From Methylococcaceae bacterium (lineage in GTDB: Bacteria; Pseudomonadota; Gammaproteobacteria; Methylococcales; Methylomonadaceae): DNA of 18,808 nucleotides. The position numbers and the translations under genes are program-made. Of the stretch, positions 6,940-14,404 are shown in pieces (the stretch's first letter is position 1; the number at the start of each line of letters is the position of its first letter). The notes below the pieces were generated by a model, which worked only from the letters and a program-made list of their open reading frames with translations, was not told the origin of the DNA and did no database searches. The DNA is taken from positions 1 through 18,808 of the forward strand of contig SXIZ01000215.1 of assembly GCA_005779525.1 (NCBI GenBank), given 5' to 3'.

Positions 6940-8760
6940 ATGCTAATGTACAACAAATTTAAAGTTTTTTTGCTGGGCTTAGGGGTTTTTTTAGGTTTTT
7001 TTTCCATTCTTGGTCGCGCAGAAGTCGCAACGCCAGCCACAGAAATTGCCATATTGATCGATGTTTCCGGCAGTATGAAACTCAATGATCCCCATAATCT
7101 GCGGGTGCCTGCCTTAAAATTATTAATCAATGTTTTGCCGGAGCAGGTCAAAGCAGGTATTTGGTTATTTGCAGAGCGCCCTAGTGTATTGGTACCGATG
7201 GCACCCGTCGATGCTGCGTGGAAACAACAGGCTTTACGTGCGTTGCCGCAAGTTAATTCCAATGGATTATTTACTGATATCGAAGCGGCTATGACCGCAG
7301 CGACGGCTTCTTGGTCAGGGGTTCAGGGAAATTCAACCCGAAATGTACTGCTACTGACCGATGGGATGGTGGATGTTGCTAAAGATGCAGCACTCAACCA
7401 AGCTTCTAAAACAAGGATCATGACGGCATTGTTACCTAAGTTTCAGCAGCAAGGTGTGCATCTGCAAACCATTGCGTTATCGGGCAATGCCGATAGCCAA
7501 TTATTGCAAAAACTGGCGTCCGCAACCCAAGGTTGGAACGAAACTGTGGCATCTGCGGAGCAATTAGAACGTATGTTTTTAAAAATGTTTAAGCAAGCGG
7601 TGGTCCAGCCTGCCGTACCTTTGCAACAAGGTAACAAATTTAGCATTGATCCTAGTATTAAAGAATTTTCGGCTCTAGTGTTTCGAAAATCCGACAAATT
7701 TACCGAATTACTCTCGCCCAGTAAGCAGCGCTACTCGCGTGGCAGTCAATCTAAATTAGTGCAATGGGCCAGCGAGAGTAATTACGATTTAATGACCATT
7801 AAAGAGCCAGAGCCTGGTGAATGGCAAATTAGTGCGGATATGGATCCAGATAATCAGGTCACCATAGTGACAGATTTACAATTTGTGTTAGATCCGTTAC
7901 CTAAATATTTTATGAAGTTCAGTCCGATAAAATTTCGTGCCCACTTTACCGATAAGGGGGCCTTGATCACCCAGGATAGCTTATTAAAGTTGATTGATGT
8001 GCGAGTCAAATTTTCGGACGGGGTCAATGAATATCCAGATTTGCAACTGCAGGCGGATCCAACTGCGCCTGGCTATTTTATAGCGACCCTGGATCAACCC
8101 ATCGAAAAAGGCAGCTATTTGCTCAAAATTCTGGCGGATGGCAAAACGTTTGTCCGCGAAGTGAATCATACCTTAGGTATATTGGAGTCTCCCATTAGCC
8201 TCAGCAGCGAAGTCGATGCTGAAAAGTACGAGGTTCGTCTAAGCTTAACTCCTGATGCTAAGGTGATTGCCGAGAACAGTTTGAGTATTCAGGCGCAGTT
8301 AAATCAATTGGGACAAGAGCCAACTTTAGTGGATATTCCGCAGCACGGTGATCACTGGCAGTTTACTGTGGCTGCACCGTCAGGAGATGCGCAAATGATT
8401 GTGAATTTTAGTGCAAAAGCAAAAACCCTTGCGGGTGAAGAATTTACGCCTGAAGTACAACCGTTCGTGGTTGATGCTCAATTGTTTGCTCCGGTAAAGC
8501 CGCCTGCCGCTGTGTCAGAGCCTAAGCAAGCAGAGCATACTATAAAACCTGTTTCAGAAACTGAGCACGCAACCGCTACGCTAGAAGCCGAGTCACATTC
8601 CCCGGTAGAAGCAAGTGATCCAGGTCCAAATTGGTTGATGAGTAGTGTGATTGCATTGGTCATCAATATTTTATGTGGGCTTGCAGCATATTTTGTGCTG
8701 CGCTCCCTCAAGCAAAAGACTATCGCTAAGCAAGCCCAATTATTAGGCAGGTTGTCATGA
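6940..8760 (+). CDS. Signal-peptide VWA-domain membrane protein (resembles TIGR03503 family)
   Basis: A 606-residue protein with an N-terminal signal peptide (hydrophobic 8-24, likely cleavage after GRA near 27) and a VWA domain from about 34. The metal site is complete: DVSGS (Asp41, Ser43, Ser45), Thr112/Asp113 in LFTDIEAAM, and Asp141 in LLLTDGMVD. After it come segments such as IKEFSALVFRK and EPGEWQISADMDPDNQVTIV, which recall the TIGR03503 family of gammaproteobacterial proteins; this is from memory. A Pro/Glu/Ala-rich linker near 515-563 leads to a C-terminal membrane helix (565-588) and a basic cytoplasmic tail. Most of the chain would be periplasmic and anchored at the C-terminus. 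It is first of three overlapping genes, ending ATGA into the next. No strong SD precedes 6940; the ATG at 6946 is an alternative. Function is unknown; metal-dependent binding is inferred. Confidence 0.82.
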   Translation: MLMYNKFKVFLLGLGVFLGFFSILGRAEVATPATEIAILIDVSGSMKLNDPHNLRVPALKLLINVLPEQVKAGIWLFAERPSVLVPMAPVDAAWKQQALRALPQVNSNGLFTDIEAAMTAATASWSGVQGNSTRNVLLLTDGMVDVAKDAALNQASKTRIMTALLPKFQQQGVHLQTIALSGNADSQLLQKLASATQGWNETVASAEQLERMFLKMFKQAVVQPAVPLQQGNKFSIDPSIKEFSALVFRKSDKFTELLSPSKQRYSRGSQSKLVQWASESNYDLMTIKEPEPGEWQISADMDPDNQVTIVTDLQFVLDPLPKYFMKFSPIKFRAHFTDKGALITQDSLLKLIDVRVKFSDGVNEYPDLQLQADPTAPGYFIATLDQPIEKGSYLLKILADGKTFVREVNHTLGILESPISLSSEVDAEKYEVRLSLTPDAKVIAENSLSIQAQLNQLGQEPTLVDIPQHGDHWQFTVAAPSGDAQMIVNFSAKAKTLAGEEFTPEVQPFVVDAQLFAPVKPPAAVSEPKQAEHTIKPVSETEHATATLEAESHSPVEASDPGPNWLMSSVIALVINILCGLAAYFVLRSLKQKTIAKQAQLLGRLS

Positions 8761-9455
8761 TTGAACTGAACTCCCTTGTTGTCATTTTAACTTTGGAAGC
8801 CCTTATTGGCTTGTTGGGTTTGGTCATTTGGTTGCTGTATTCGGCACGTAAAATATCCAATAAGAATTTTACTGCGGCTGAGCAATTAATTGAAAATTTA
8901 GATCAATCCGAAGCTGCCCGCATCCAAAAGTTATCTACACTGATTACTCAAAATTCTGCATTAGCAGAACACGAGCTCAAAGCCTTGCTGCAAGATATTG
9001 CCTTGCATGAAAAAGCGTTATACAGAACGGTGGTGCAAGCGATTTTAGGCCAAGACCCTTTAGCGCTGTATGAATTAGATGAGTATATTTTTGCACTGGC
9101 TAAGCCTTACTGTAAGTTGCTACAAATCGAATCGAGTGCTCCGCAGAGTGAAGTGGCACAGCACGACGGGTTGGATAATGCGGGTACTCTCAATAATCAG
9201 GCTATGGAATTGCAGTTTGCACAAAAAGAAATCGTACGTTTAGCGGATGAAAACACTGAGTTAATTACTCAATTACAAGCTGCTTTGAAAGCGGCTGACG
9301 AAATTTCGGAAGAATATTCTCGAGTTTTTAATGGTAAACAAGAAGAAGATGAATTGCGCGCGAGTGCTCAACGTATGTTGGCTATTTTTTCGGAAGCTTT
9401 GGACAATGCTAAAGCGCAATCAACCATTTCTTTGATTGATGAGTCTGATGTATGA
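8757..9455 (+). CDS. Hypothetical membrane-anchored coiled-coil protein (VWA operon, gene 2)
   Basis: I do not recognise this 232-residue protein. One N-terminal membrane helix (about 7-28, SLVVILTLEALIGLLGLVIW) is followed by a basic turn (SARKIS) and a long, charged, mostly helical region. A predicted coiled coil near 150-185 has AMELQFAQKEIVRLADENTE followed by LITQLQAALKAADEIS. By the positive-inside rule the C-terminal part is cytoplasmic. The start overlaps the VWA gene stop as ATGA, and its own stop overlaps the next start in the same way, so all three are translationally coupled. Acidic and Gln-rich stretches suggest protein-protein contacts. It probably acts with the VWA protein, as an inference from coupling and shared membrane location. 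No enzymatic motif is visible. Confidence 0.8.
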   Translation: MIELNSLVVILTLEALIGLLGLVIWLLYSARKISNKNFTAAEQLIENLDQSEAARIQKLSTLITQNSALAEHELKALLQDIALHEKALYRTVVQAILGQDPLALYELDEYIFALAKPYCKLLQIESSAPQSEVAQHDGLDNAGTLNNQAMELQFAQKEIVRLADENTELITQLQAALKAADEISEEYSRVFNGKQEEDELRASAQRMLAIFSEALDNAKAQSTISLIDESDV

Positions 9456-10120
9456 GTGCTTTAGGAATTATTGGTATTGCTGAACTGCTGTTGCTGTTAT
9501 TAATCGGCGTAGGTAGCGGTATGTGGCTGCTTTGGCAGCGAAAAAAAAAGCAAGCCATGGAGTTGGAAGCTATATTGGAAGAAGTCAAAGCTTCTGAAGT
9601 CACCCGTCAGCATCAGTTACTTCGCCATCTAACCTTAAAGCGTAAATTAACTGAAACAGAGGCGCAGGAAGTGAGCGCCGCTATGATGCAGGCTGAAAAG
9701 CAATTCCTGCAATTTTACGTGCAATACCGATTTGAATTAGGTTCGGGAGCAGATTTTTATACGCAATTAACGGAGCTGCTCGATCAGTACTTAAAATTAG
9801 TTCCGCTCCCACCTGATCCGGTGGTACCTGTTAATGTTGTCAGTGTCCCAGCACCTTCGTTGCAGTCGCAGGTCAATCTTAGCAAAACTGAACAGACGTT
9901 AAGTCCAGCCACAATTTTAGCGGATGCTGACGCAATGCCAGTGGATGATTTGGTCGCCCCAGTAGCAACAGCGATGAGTGATAAAATTACACAAGAAGAG
10001 GTTGATGCGAGTGATTTAATTGAGGATCAACCAGTAAATAATGATGAATTTGATGAATTTGGTGATGAGGATATTGATTGGGGGGAAGCGTTTGCCGAAG
10101 TCGAAAATTCAAAAAAATAA
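9452..10120 (+). CDS. Hypothetical membrane-anchored protein with acidic tail (VWA operon, gene 3)
   Basis: I do not recognise this 222-residue protein. A membrane helix at about 4-28 (rich in Leu/Ile/Gly, ending MWLLWQ) is followed by a strongly basic stop-transfer (RKKKQ), so the remainder is cytoplasmic. Residues 35-115 are helical and charged. A Pro/Val/Ala-rich linker (about 118-190) follows. The last 20 or so residues are highly acidic and aromatic, with DEFDEFGDEDIDWGEAFAE, a likely short interaction motif. It is coupled to the preceding gene by an ATGA overlap and ends the operon. Its topology mirrors gene 2, which suggests a pair of related cytoplasmic partners for the VWA protein. 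No terminator with a clear T-tract was found after it; the AT-rich gap to 10303 holds only a loose 8-bp inverted repeat. Confidence 0.78.
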   Translation: MSALGIIGIAELLLLLLIGVGSGMWLLWQRKKKQAMELEAILEEVKASEVTRQHQLLRHLTLKRKLTETEAQEVSAAMMQAEKQFLQFYVQYRFELGSGADFYTQLTELLDQYLKLVPLPPDPVVPVNVVSVPAPSLQSQVNLSKTEQTLSPATILADADAMPVDDLVAPVATAMSDKITQEEVDASDLIEDQPVNNDEFDEFGDEDIDWGEAFAEVENSKK

Positions 10121-10303
10121 GTTTGGAAATTGAGTTTGCATTCGAAGGAAATGCTAATGTAAGTAGGCTAATGCAGAAAAGTAGATGATATAAAATAAAT
10201 CTATATTTATATTCTGAGTTAATAGTATGTTTAATTAAATGATGTTTTTTTCAGCTGGCATTCATTTTAATAACTCAGTGAAAAAAAATTTAAGATTAAA
10301 AGG

Positions 10304-10331
10304 TATTAAGACCGGTTATCCGGTCTTAATA
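10304..10331 (-). terminator. Rho-independent terminator of the H-NS-like gene
   Basis: A perfect 12-bp stem has arms TATTAAGACCGG (10304-10315) and CCGGTCTTAATA (10320-10331) around a TTAT loop. It lies 16 bases after the stop of the H-NS-like gene. On the minus strand it is followed by CC then TTTTAATC and a further T run. It may also block readthrough from the VWA operon on the plus strand. Confidence 0.75.
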
Positions 10332-10346
10332 AAAACTAACACGCAA

Positions 10347-10664
10347 CTAAATTGAAAATTCAGATTTGTCATGACCCGCGTTTAACAAGTCTTGCATCCA
10401 CTTGGGCGTCACGCCACGGCCAGTCCATTGTTTGCTTGGATCTTCTGGATGTGAATACTTGTAGGGAACTTTTAAGCCCTTACGGGTTAGTTTTTTATCG
10501 GTATTCTCAATAATTTCAATGCTGACGTTAATAGATGCAGCCAGTTCTTTTATCTGAGCAATGACTTCTTTGCGTTTAGAAGCTTGCTTTGCATCTAATG
10601 CCTTTTTGGCATTTTCAATCATAGATTGTAATTCACTTTCAGAATAATTCTGAAACTCGCTCAT
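10347..10664 (-). CDS. H-NS family nucleoid-associated DNA-binding protein
   Basis: A 105-residue H-NS histone-family protein. The N-terminal half (1-55) is a charged helix able to oligomerise. The C-terminal DNA-binding domain (about 64-105) holds YKYSHPEDPSKQWTGRGVTP, followed by KWMQDLL. The core WTGRG at 80-84 is the AT-hook-like loop that reads the DNA minor groove. This C-terminal form is the short one common in beta- and some gammaproteobacteria, and the length is normal for that group. Such proteins silence AT-rich, often acquired DNA. The gene is monocistronic, with its own promoter at 10699-10726, a good SD (GAGGA) and a strong terminator. It lies in the most AT-rich part of the window, which might permit autoregulation (inference). 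MvaT is excluded by the WTGRG signature. Confidence 0.93.
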   Translation of the reverse strand: MSEFQNYSESELQSMIENAKKALDAKQASKRKEVIAQIKELAASINVSIEIIENTDKKLTRKGLKVPYKYSHPEDPSKQWTGRGVTPKWMQDLLNAGHDKSEFSI

Positions 10665-10698
10665 TGTTTTTAGTCCTCAATAAAATTAAAACAGATTC

Positions 10699-10726
10699 AG
10701 TATATCATTAATATTTTATATGTAAA
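10699..10726 (-). promoter_or_regulatory. Promoter of the H-NS-like gene
   Basis: On the minus strand a -35 TTTACA (10726-10721) is separated by 16 bases from a -10 TATACT (10704-10699). The -10 is preceded by TGA, which fits the extended -10 form TGn. Each hexamer matches consensus at 5 of 6 positions. Transcription would start about 25-30 bases before the ATG, and the SD GAGGA follows. Confidence 0.6.
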
Positions 10727-10731
10727 ATAGG

Positions 10732-11013
10732 AAATGAAGCCTAATTATTCAAAAGTGTGTATTTGAGCAAATAATTGATAGAAAACAAAAAACACATTAG
10801 GAAACGGGGATTAATATTCGCAAACTTGCGACAGAGTTTTTGAGATAGGACGGTTTTTTTGTGGTGGCATTAATGGAATTAACTACAATATTGCGCCAAT
10901 TTGTATACCTTATTGCGTGTTTCCATTTTTATATTAAATAGATTATATGTGATGATTTATAAGTATATTTTGGAGAGATTGTTCAGTTATAGTTAAGATA
11001 ATGACTACTTAAA
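10732..11013. other. AT-rich gap between the H-NS-like gene and the small membrane protein
   Basis: The noncoding stretch from 10665 to 11013 is 349 bases and very AT-rich. Beyond the H-NS-like promoter it contains a short palindrome, TCGCAA-AC-TTGCGA at 10818-10831, and a run of seven T at 10854-10860. I see no gene with an SD. A plus-strand reading of about 22-26 codons starting at 10861-10873 is hydrophobic but lacks a ribosome site. No terminator is evident for the minus-strand gene ending at 11014. Confidence 0.5.
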
Positions 11014-11424
11014 TTAGCGTTTATTATGCTTCTTTGCATTGCGTGATTTAGGGGGGTGTTTTATGGCGACTGGATTAGGCTTGTGGGGTTTTGATTTTAA
11101 ATTTTGATTGTTATTACTGGTAATCGCCGCCAATCTGGCGGGCGAAAACTTCGGGTTGAGTTCGAGTGGTTGCTTTGCACCCTCACTGCTAGCAAGAGGC
11201 TCAGCTGTCGAAGTGCTGGCTTTGGGGTCATCTGTTTCTGAGGGTTCTGATGGTTGATAAAATATACATAAAATACCGAGCATGAGTATTGCTGTAAGAG
11301 CAAAAGCCACTAGAGCAATTCTATCCCAACGCCAGGTCCACTGAGGTTGGGGGGGGATTTCGCTGTCTGCATCGGGGGTTAAGGACTGATTAATTTTGAT
11401 CACGATCTTTCTATTCGATGTCAT
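11014..11424 (-). CDS. Hypothetical single-pass membrane protein
   Basis: A 136-residue protein from the chosen ATG at 11424 (MTSNRKIVIKINQ), which has a GGGGAT SD-like stretch about 8 bases upstream. A longer reading would begin at TTG 11463 or ATG 11439. A Trp-rich segment (QPQWTWRWDR) precedes one membrane helix at about 35-56. After it come a Ser/Pro/Glu-rich linker and a strongly basic, low-complexity tail ending KSRNAKKHNKR. No conserved enzymatic motif is seen. The N-terminal half (KIVIKIN opening, Trp/Arg segment, one helix, acidic linker) reminds me of proteins carrying a C-terminal DUF2914 domain, but that domain is not present here. It may be a shortened relative or unrelated. It is divergent from sucA. 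Confidence 0.6.
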   Translation of the reverse strand: MTSNRKIVIKINQSLTPDADSEIPPQPQWTWRWDRIALVAFALTAILMLGILCIFYQPSEPSETDDPKASTSTAEPLASSEGAKQPLELNPKFSPARLAAITSNNNQNLKSKPHKPNPVAIKHPPKSRNAKKHNKR

Positions 11425-11470
11425 TTTGGGTATCCCCATGCAATTCTGCGGTAAAAAATGCAAGCTATAG

Positions 11471-11482
11471 GCTAAATTTAGC
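11471..11482. promoter_or_regulatory. Perfect 12-bp palindrome upstream of sucA
   Basis: GCTAAATTTAGC is self-complementary over its full 12 bases and lies 43 bases upstream of the sucA -10 hexamer. It sits within a segment (from 11462) that resembles the hairpin region upstream of the nuclease gene at 473. A dimeric regulator operator is possible; no regulator can be named. Confidence 0.35.
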
Positions 11483-11525
11483 GTAAGCCGAGTTAATTAT
11501 TGCTCTTAGACTATTTTAACTCTTG

Positions 11526-11531
11526 TATAAT
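11526..11531 (+). promoter_or_regulatory. Probable -10 hexamer of the sucA operon promoter
   Basis: A consensus TATAAT lies 35 bases before the chosen sucA start. No good -35 exists at 16-18 bases upstream; TTGCTC (11500-11505) is 20 bases away and TTAGAC only 14. The promoter may depend on an activator. Confidence 0.45.
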
Positions 11532-11566
11532 TAAGCGGTATCTTTTCGATAAGGATGAACACGCGC

Positions 11567-14404
11567 ATGAGTAATCTACTAAAGCTATTTCGAGAGTCCT
11601 CCTCTCTGTACGGTAGCAATGCAAGTTACATAGAAGGATTGTATGAGCAATACCTAGAAGATCCCGAATCGGTTGCTCCAAGTTGGCAGCAGCAATTTGC
11701 CAAACTGCATCCAGGAAAAGCGCACGATACCCCCCATAGTCCCATCGTTGAGCGCTTTGCTAATCTTGCAAAAGTCACGCAAGGGCGTTTGGCTAAATTA
11801 CAGGGCTTCACCGAAGATAGTGTCAAAAAACAATCTGCAGTCGCGCGCTTGATTAATCAATATCGTGTGCGTGGGCACCAGCGTGCACACAATAATCCGT
11901 TAGGTAAACCTAATATCAATATTCAGGATTTAGATCCCGCCTATTATGGGCTGTCTGAACCGGATATGGATACTTTGTTTTATACCGATACTATGTATGG
12001 CGTCAATCAACGTACTTTGCGTGAGATTATTGCTACGTTGCAACAAATCTATTGTGGCAGTATTGGCACAGAGTACATGCATATTGTTGATACCGACATT
12101 AAACGTTGGATTAAAAATCGCCTTGAAAATGAGCATATCACGCATAATTTTAATGCAGATAAAAAACGCAGCATTTTGGCCCAATTAACGGCCGCAGAAG
12201 GCATTGAAAAATATTTGCACCAACGTTTCGTCGGCCAAAAGCGCTTTTCTTTAGAAGGCGCCGATTCTCTGATACCTATTTTAGACGATCTGACGCAACG
12301 CTGCGGCGAAAAACAAGTAAAAGAAGTAGTCATCGGCATGGCGCACCGTGGGCGCTTGAATGTATTAATCAATGTCCTCGGTAAAAGTCCAGCGACACTG
12401 TTCGATGAATTCCAGGGGATGCATGTGTCTACCCCCGAGGTCAGTACTGGAGATGTCAAATACCATATGGGCTTTTCGTCGGATATTGAAACCCCGGGTG
12501 GCCCCACACATATCACCTTAGCCTTCAATCCTTCGCATTTGGAAATTATCAATCCGGTAGTTGAAGGCTCGGTGAAAGCCCGACAAGATCGCCGTGGTAA
12601 AGGCAGCATCAATACCATCATTCCTGTGTTAATTCATGGCGATGCGGCATTTGCGGGGCAGGGCATTGTCATGGAAACGCTAAATATGAGTGAGACTCGC
12701 GCGTATTCAACGGGCGGCACGGTGCATATTATTATCAATAATCAGATTGGTTTTACTACCAGTAATCCAGCGGATGCCCGCTCGACCTATTATTGTAGTG
12801 ATATTGCGAGCATGATTCAGGCTCCGGTATTTCATGTCAATGGTGATGATCCTGAGGCGGTGATTTTTGTCACTCAAATGGCCTTGGATTACCGCATGAC
12901 GTTTAATAAAGATGTGGTGATTGATTTAATTTGTTATCGCCGTTTAGGACATAACGAAGCGGATGAACCTTCGACTACGCAGCCGATGATGTATAAGAAA
13001 ATTCGGCATCACCCGACGACGCGGGCAATTTATGCTGAAAAGCTGATGCGCGAAAAAATTATCACTGCCGAAGAAGTCAAAGCATTGGAAGCCAATTACA
13101 TTCAGCGGCTCGAACAAGGTGAGGTGGTGTCGCGCCCTGTATTACCTGTGCCCAGCTATTCGTATTCTAAGCAATGGTTAAAATTTCAAAATGCGCATTG
13201 GGAAGTTGCATACGACAGTCACGTAGACTTGGAGCATTTGCGCTTTTGTAGTGAGCGCTTACTGCGGTTGCCGCAGGATTTTGAGTTACATCCACGAGTG
13301 GCTAAGATTATGGAAAGTCGCGGCAAAATGATTGCGGGTGCACAGCCTATGGACTGGGGATGCGCGGAGAATTTAGCGTATGCCACGATTTTAATGCAAA
13401 AATATAATATTCGTCTGACGGGGCAGGATGTTGGACGTGGTACTTTTTTTCATCGCCATGCGATTTTGCATAATCAACTGAATGGCAAAATTTATATACC
13501 ACTCAAACATCTAAGCAGCGATCAAGGGCGACCCCAGATTTTTGATTCCTTATTGTCTGAGGCAGGCGTGTTGGGATTTGAATATGGCTATAGCTCCACG
13601 ACCCCGGATACTTTGGTGATCTGGGAAGCGCAATTTGGGGACTTTGCCAATGGCGCGCAAGTGCTGAGTGACCAATTTATCAGCTCTGGTGGGACTAAAT
13701 GGGGGCGTTTAAGTGGTTTGGTGATGCTGTTACCTCATGGTTTTGAGGGGCAAGGTCCAGAGCATTCGTCAGCGCGGTTAGAACGCTATTTACAATTATG
13801 TGCCGAGCATAATATGCAGGTGTGTACCCCGTCCACACCTGCGCAAATCTTTCATTTACTGCGGCGTCAAATTTTACGTCCGTATCGTAAGCCGCTCATC
13901 GTTATGAGCCCTAAAAGTTTATTGCGGCATAAACTCGCAGTTTCATCGCTGGAAGATTTAACCGCCTCGCAATTTTTAACGGTGATCGGCGAAATTGACG
14001 AGCATGAGCCGGATAAAATTACCCGTTTAATTTTGTGCGGTGGCAAAATTTATTACGATTTGCTCGAAGCTAGACGACAAGATCAATTAGAGCATGTGGC
14101 GATTGTGCGTATCGAGCAATTGTATCCGTTTCCCACACAGGCACTACAAGCGGAAATGAATAAATATCCTAATGTGGAAAAGGTCATTTGGTGTCAAGAA
14201 GAGCCAAAAAATCAAGGGGCTTGGTATCAAACCAAACATCATATCTTTCAGTGTATGGATCGCGAATTTAAATTAACGTATGCTGGAAGAGCGGCATCGG
14301 CAGCCCCTGCCGTAGGTGACTTTGGTACACATATTAAACAACAACAAGCCGTCGTCGCATCAGCTCTTTACGGCATTAATACAGGAGAAAATCATGCACA
14401 TTGA
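11567..14404 (+). CDS. sucA: 2-oxoglutarate dehydrogenase E1 component
   Basis: SucA is the thiamine diphosphate-dependent E1 that decarboxylates 2-oxoglutarate and transfers the succinyl group to the lipoyl arm of SucB, in the TCA cycle. From ATG 11567 it has 945 residues, close to the E. coli size of 933. The N-terminal E2-contact segment (LYEQYLEDPESVAPSWQQQF) is present. GMAHRGRLNVLINVLGK lies near residue 257 and the ThDP/Mg region HGDAAFAGQG to INNQIGFTTSNP near 353-400. The transketolase-like half has GQDVGRGTFFHRHA and GQGPEHSSARLER. All look intact. I chose 11567 because AAGGA at 11551-11555 can serve it with 11-base spacing; the in-frame ATG 11555 overlaps that site. The stop overlaps the sucB start by 11 bases. 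sdh genes are not upstream. Confidence 0.97.
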   Translation: MSNLLKLFRESSSLYGSNASYIEGLYEQYLEDPESVAPSWQQQFAKLHPGKAHDTPHSPIVERFANLAKVTQGRLAKLQGFTEDSVKKQSAVARLINQYRVRGHQRAHNNPLGKPNINIQDLDPAYYGLSEPDMDTLFYTDTMYGVNQRTLREIIATLQQIYCGSIGTEYMHIVDTDIKRWIKNRLENEHITHNFNADKKRSILAQLTAAEGIEKYLHQRFVGQKRFSLEGADSLIPILDDLTQRCGEKQVKEVVIGMAHRGRLNVLINVLGKSPATLFDEFQGMHVSTPEVSTGDVKYHMGFSSDIETPGGPTHITLAFNPSHLEIINPVVEGSVKARQDRRGKGSINTIIPVLIHGDAAFAGQGIVMETLNMSETRAYSTGGTVHIIINNQIGFTTSNPADARSTYYCSDIASMIQAPVFHVNGDDPEAVIFVTQMALDYRMTFNKDVVIDLICYRRLGHNEADEPSTTQPMMYKKIRHHPTTRAIYAEKLMREKIITAEEVKALEANYIQRLEQGEVVSRPVLPVPSYSYSKQWLKFQNAHWEVAYDSHVDLEHLRFCSERLLRLPQDFELHPRVAKIMESRGKMIAGAQPMDWGCAENLAYATILMQKYNIRLTGQDVGRGTFFHRHAILHNQLNGKIYIPLKHLSSDQGRPQIFDSLLSEAGVLGFEYGYSSTTPDTLVIWEAQFGDFANGAQVLSDQFISSGGTKWGRLSGLVMLLPHGFEGQGPEHSSARLERYLQLCAEHNMQVCTPSTPAQIFHLLRRQILRPYRKPLIVMSPKSLLRHKLAVSSLEDLTASQFLTVIGEIDEHEPDKITRLILCGGKIYYDLLEARRQDQLEHVAIVRIEQLYPFPTQALQAEMNKYPNVEKVIWCQEEPKNQGAWYQTKHHIFQCMDREFKLTYAGRAASAAPAVGDFGTHIKQQQAVVASALYGINTGENHAH

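Noticed and set aside
10214..10278. Inverted repeat CTGAGTTA / TAACTCAG after the VWA operon as a terminator
   Set aside because: The arms are only 8 bases and are 49 bases apart, too loose for a terminator hairpin despite the following A run.
10861..10941. Small hydrophobic plus-strand reading of about 22-26 codons
   Set aside because: It has no Shine-Dalgarno site and no promoter, and AT-rich DNA yields such readings by chance. A toxin-like peptide cannot be excluded but is not supported.
14316..14393. Upstream extension of sucB by 26 codons to an earlier in-frame ATG
   Set aside because: The extension lies inside the sucA coding region, has no homology to the lipoyl domain start, and the ATG at 14394 has a clear AGGAG site and the typical MHIEV.VP.LPESV opening.
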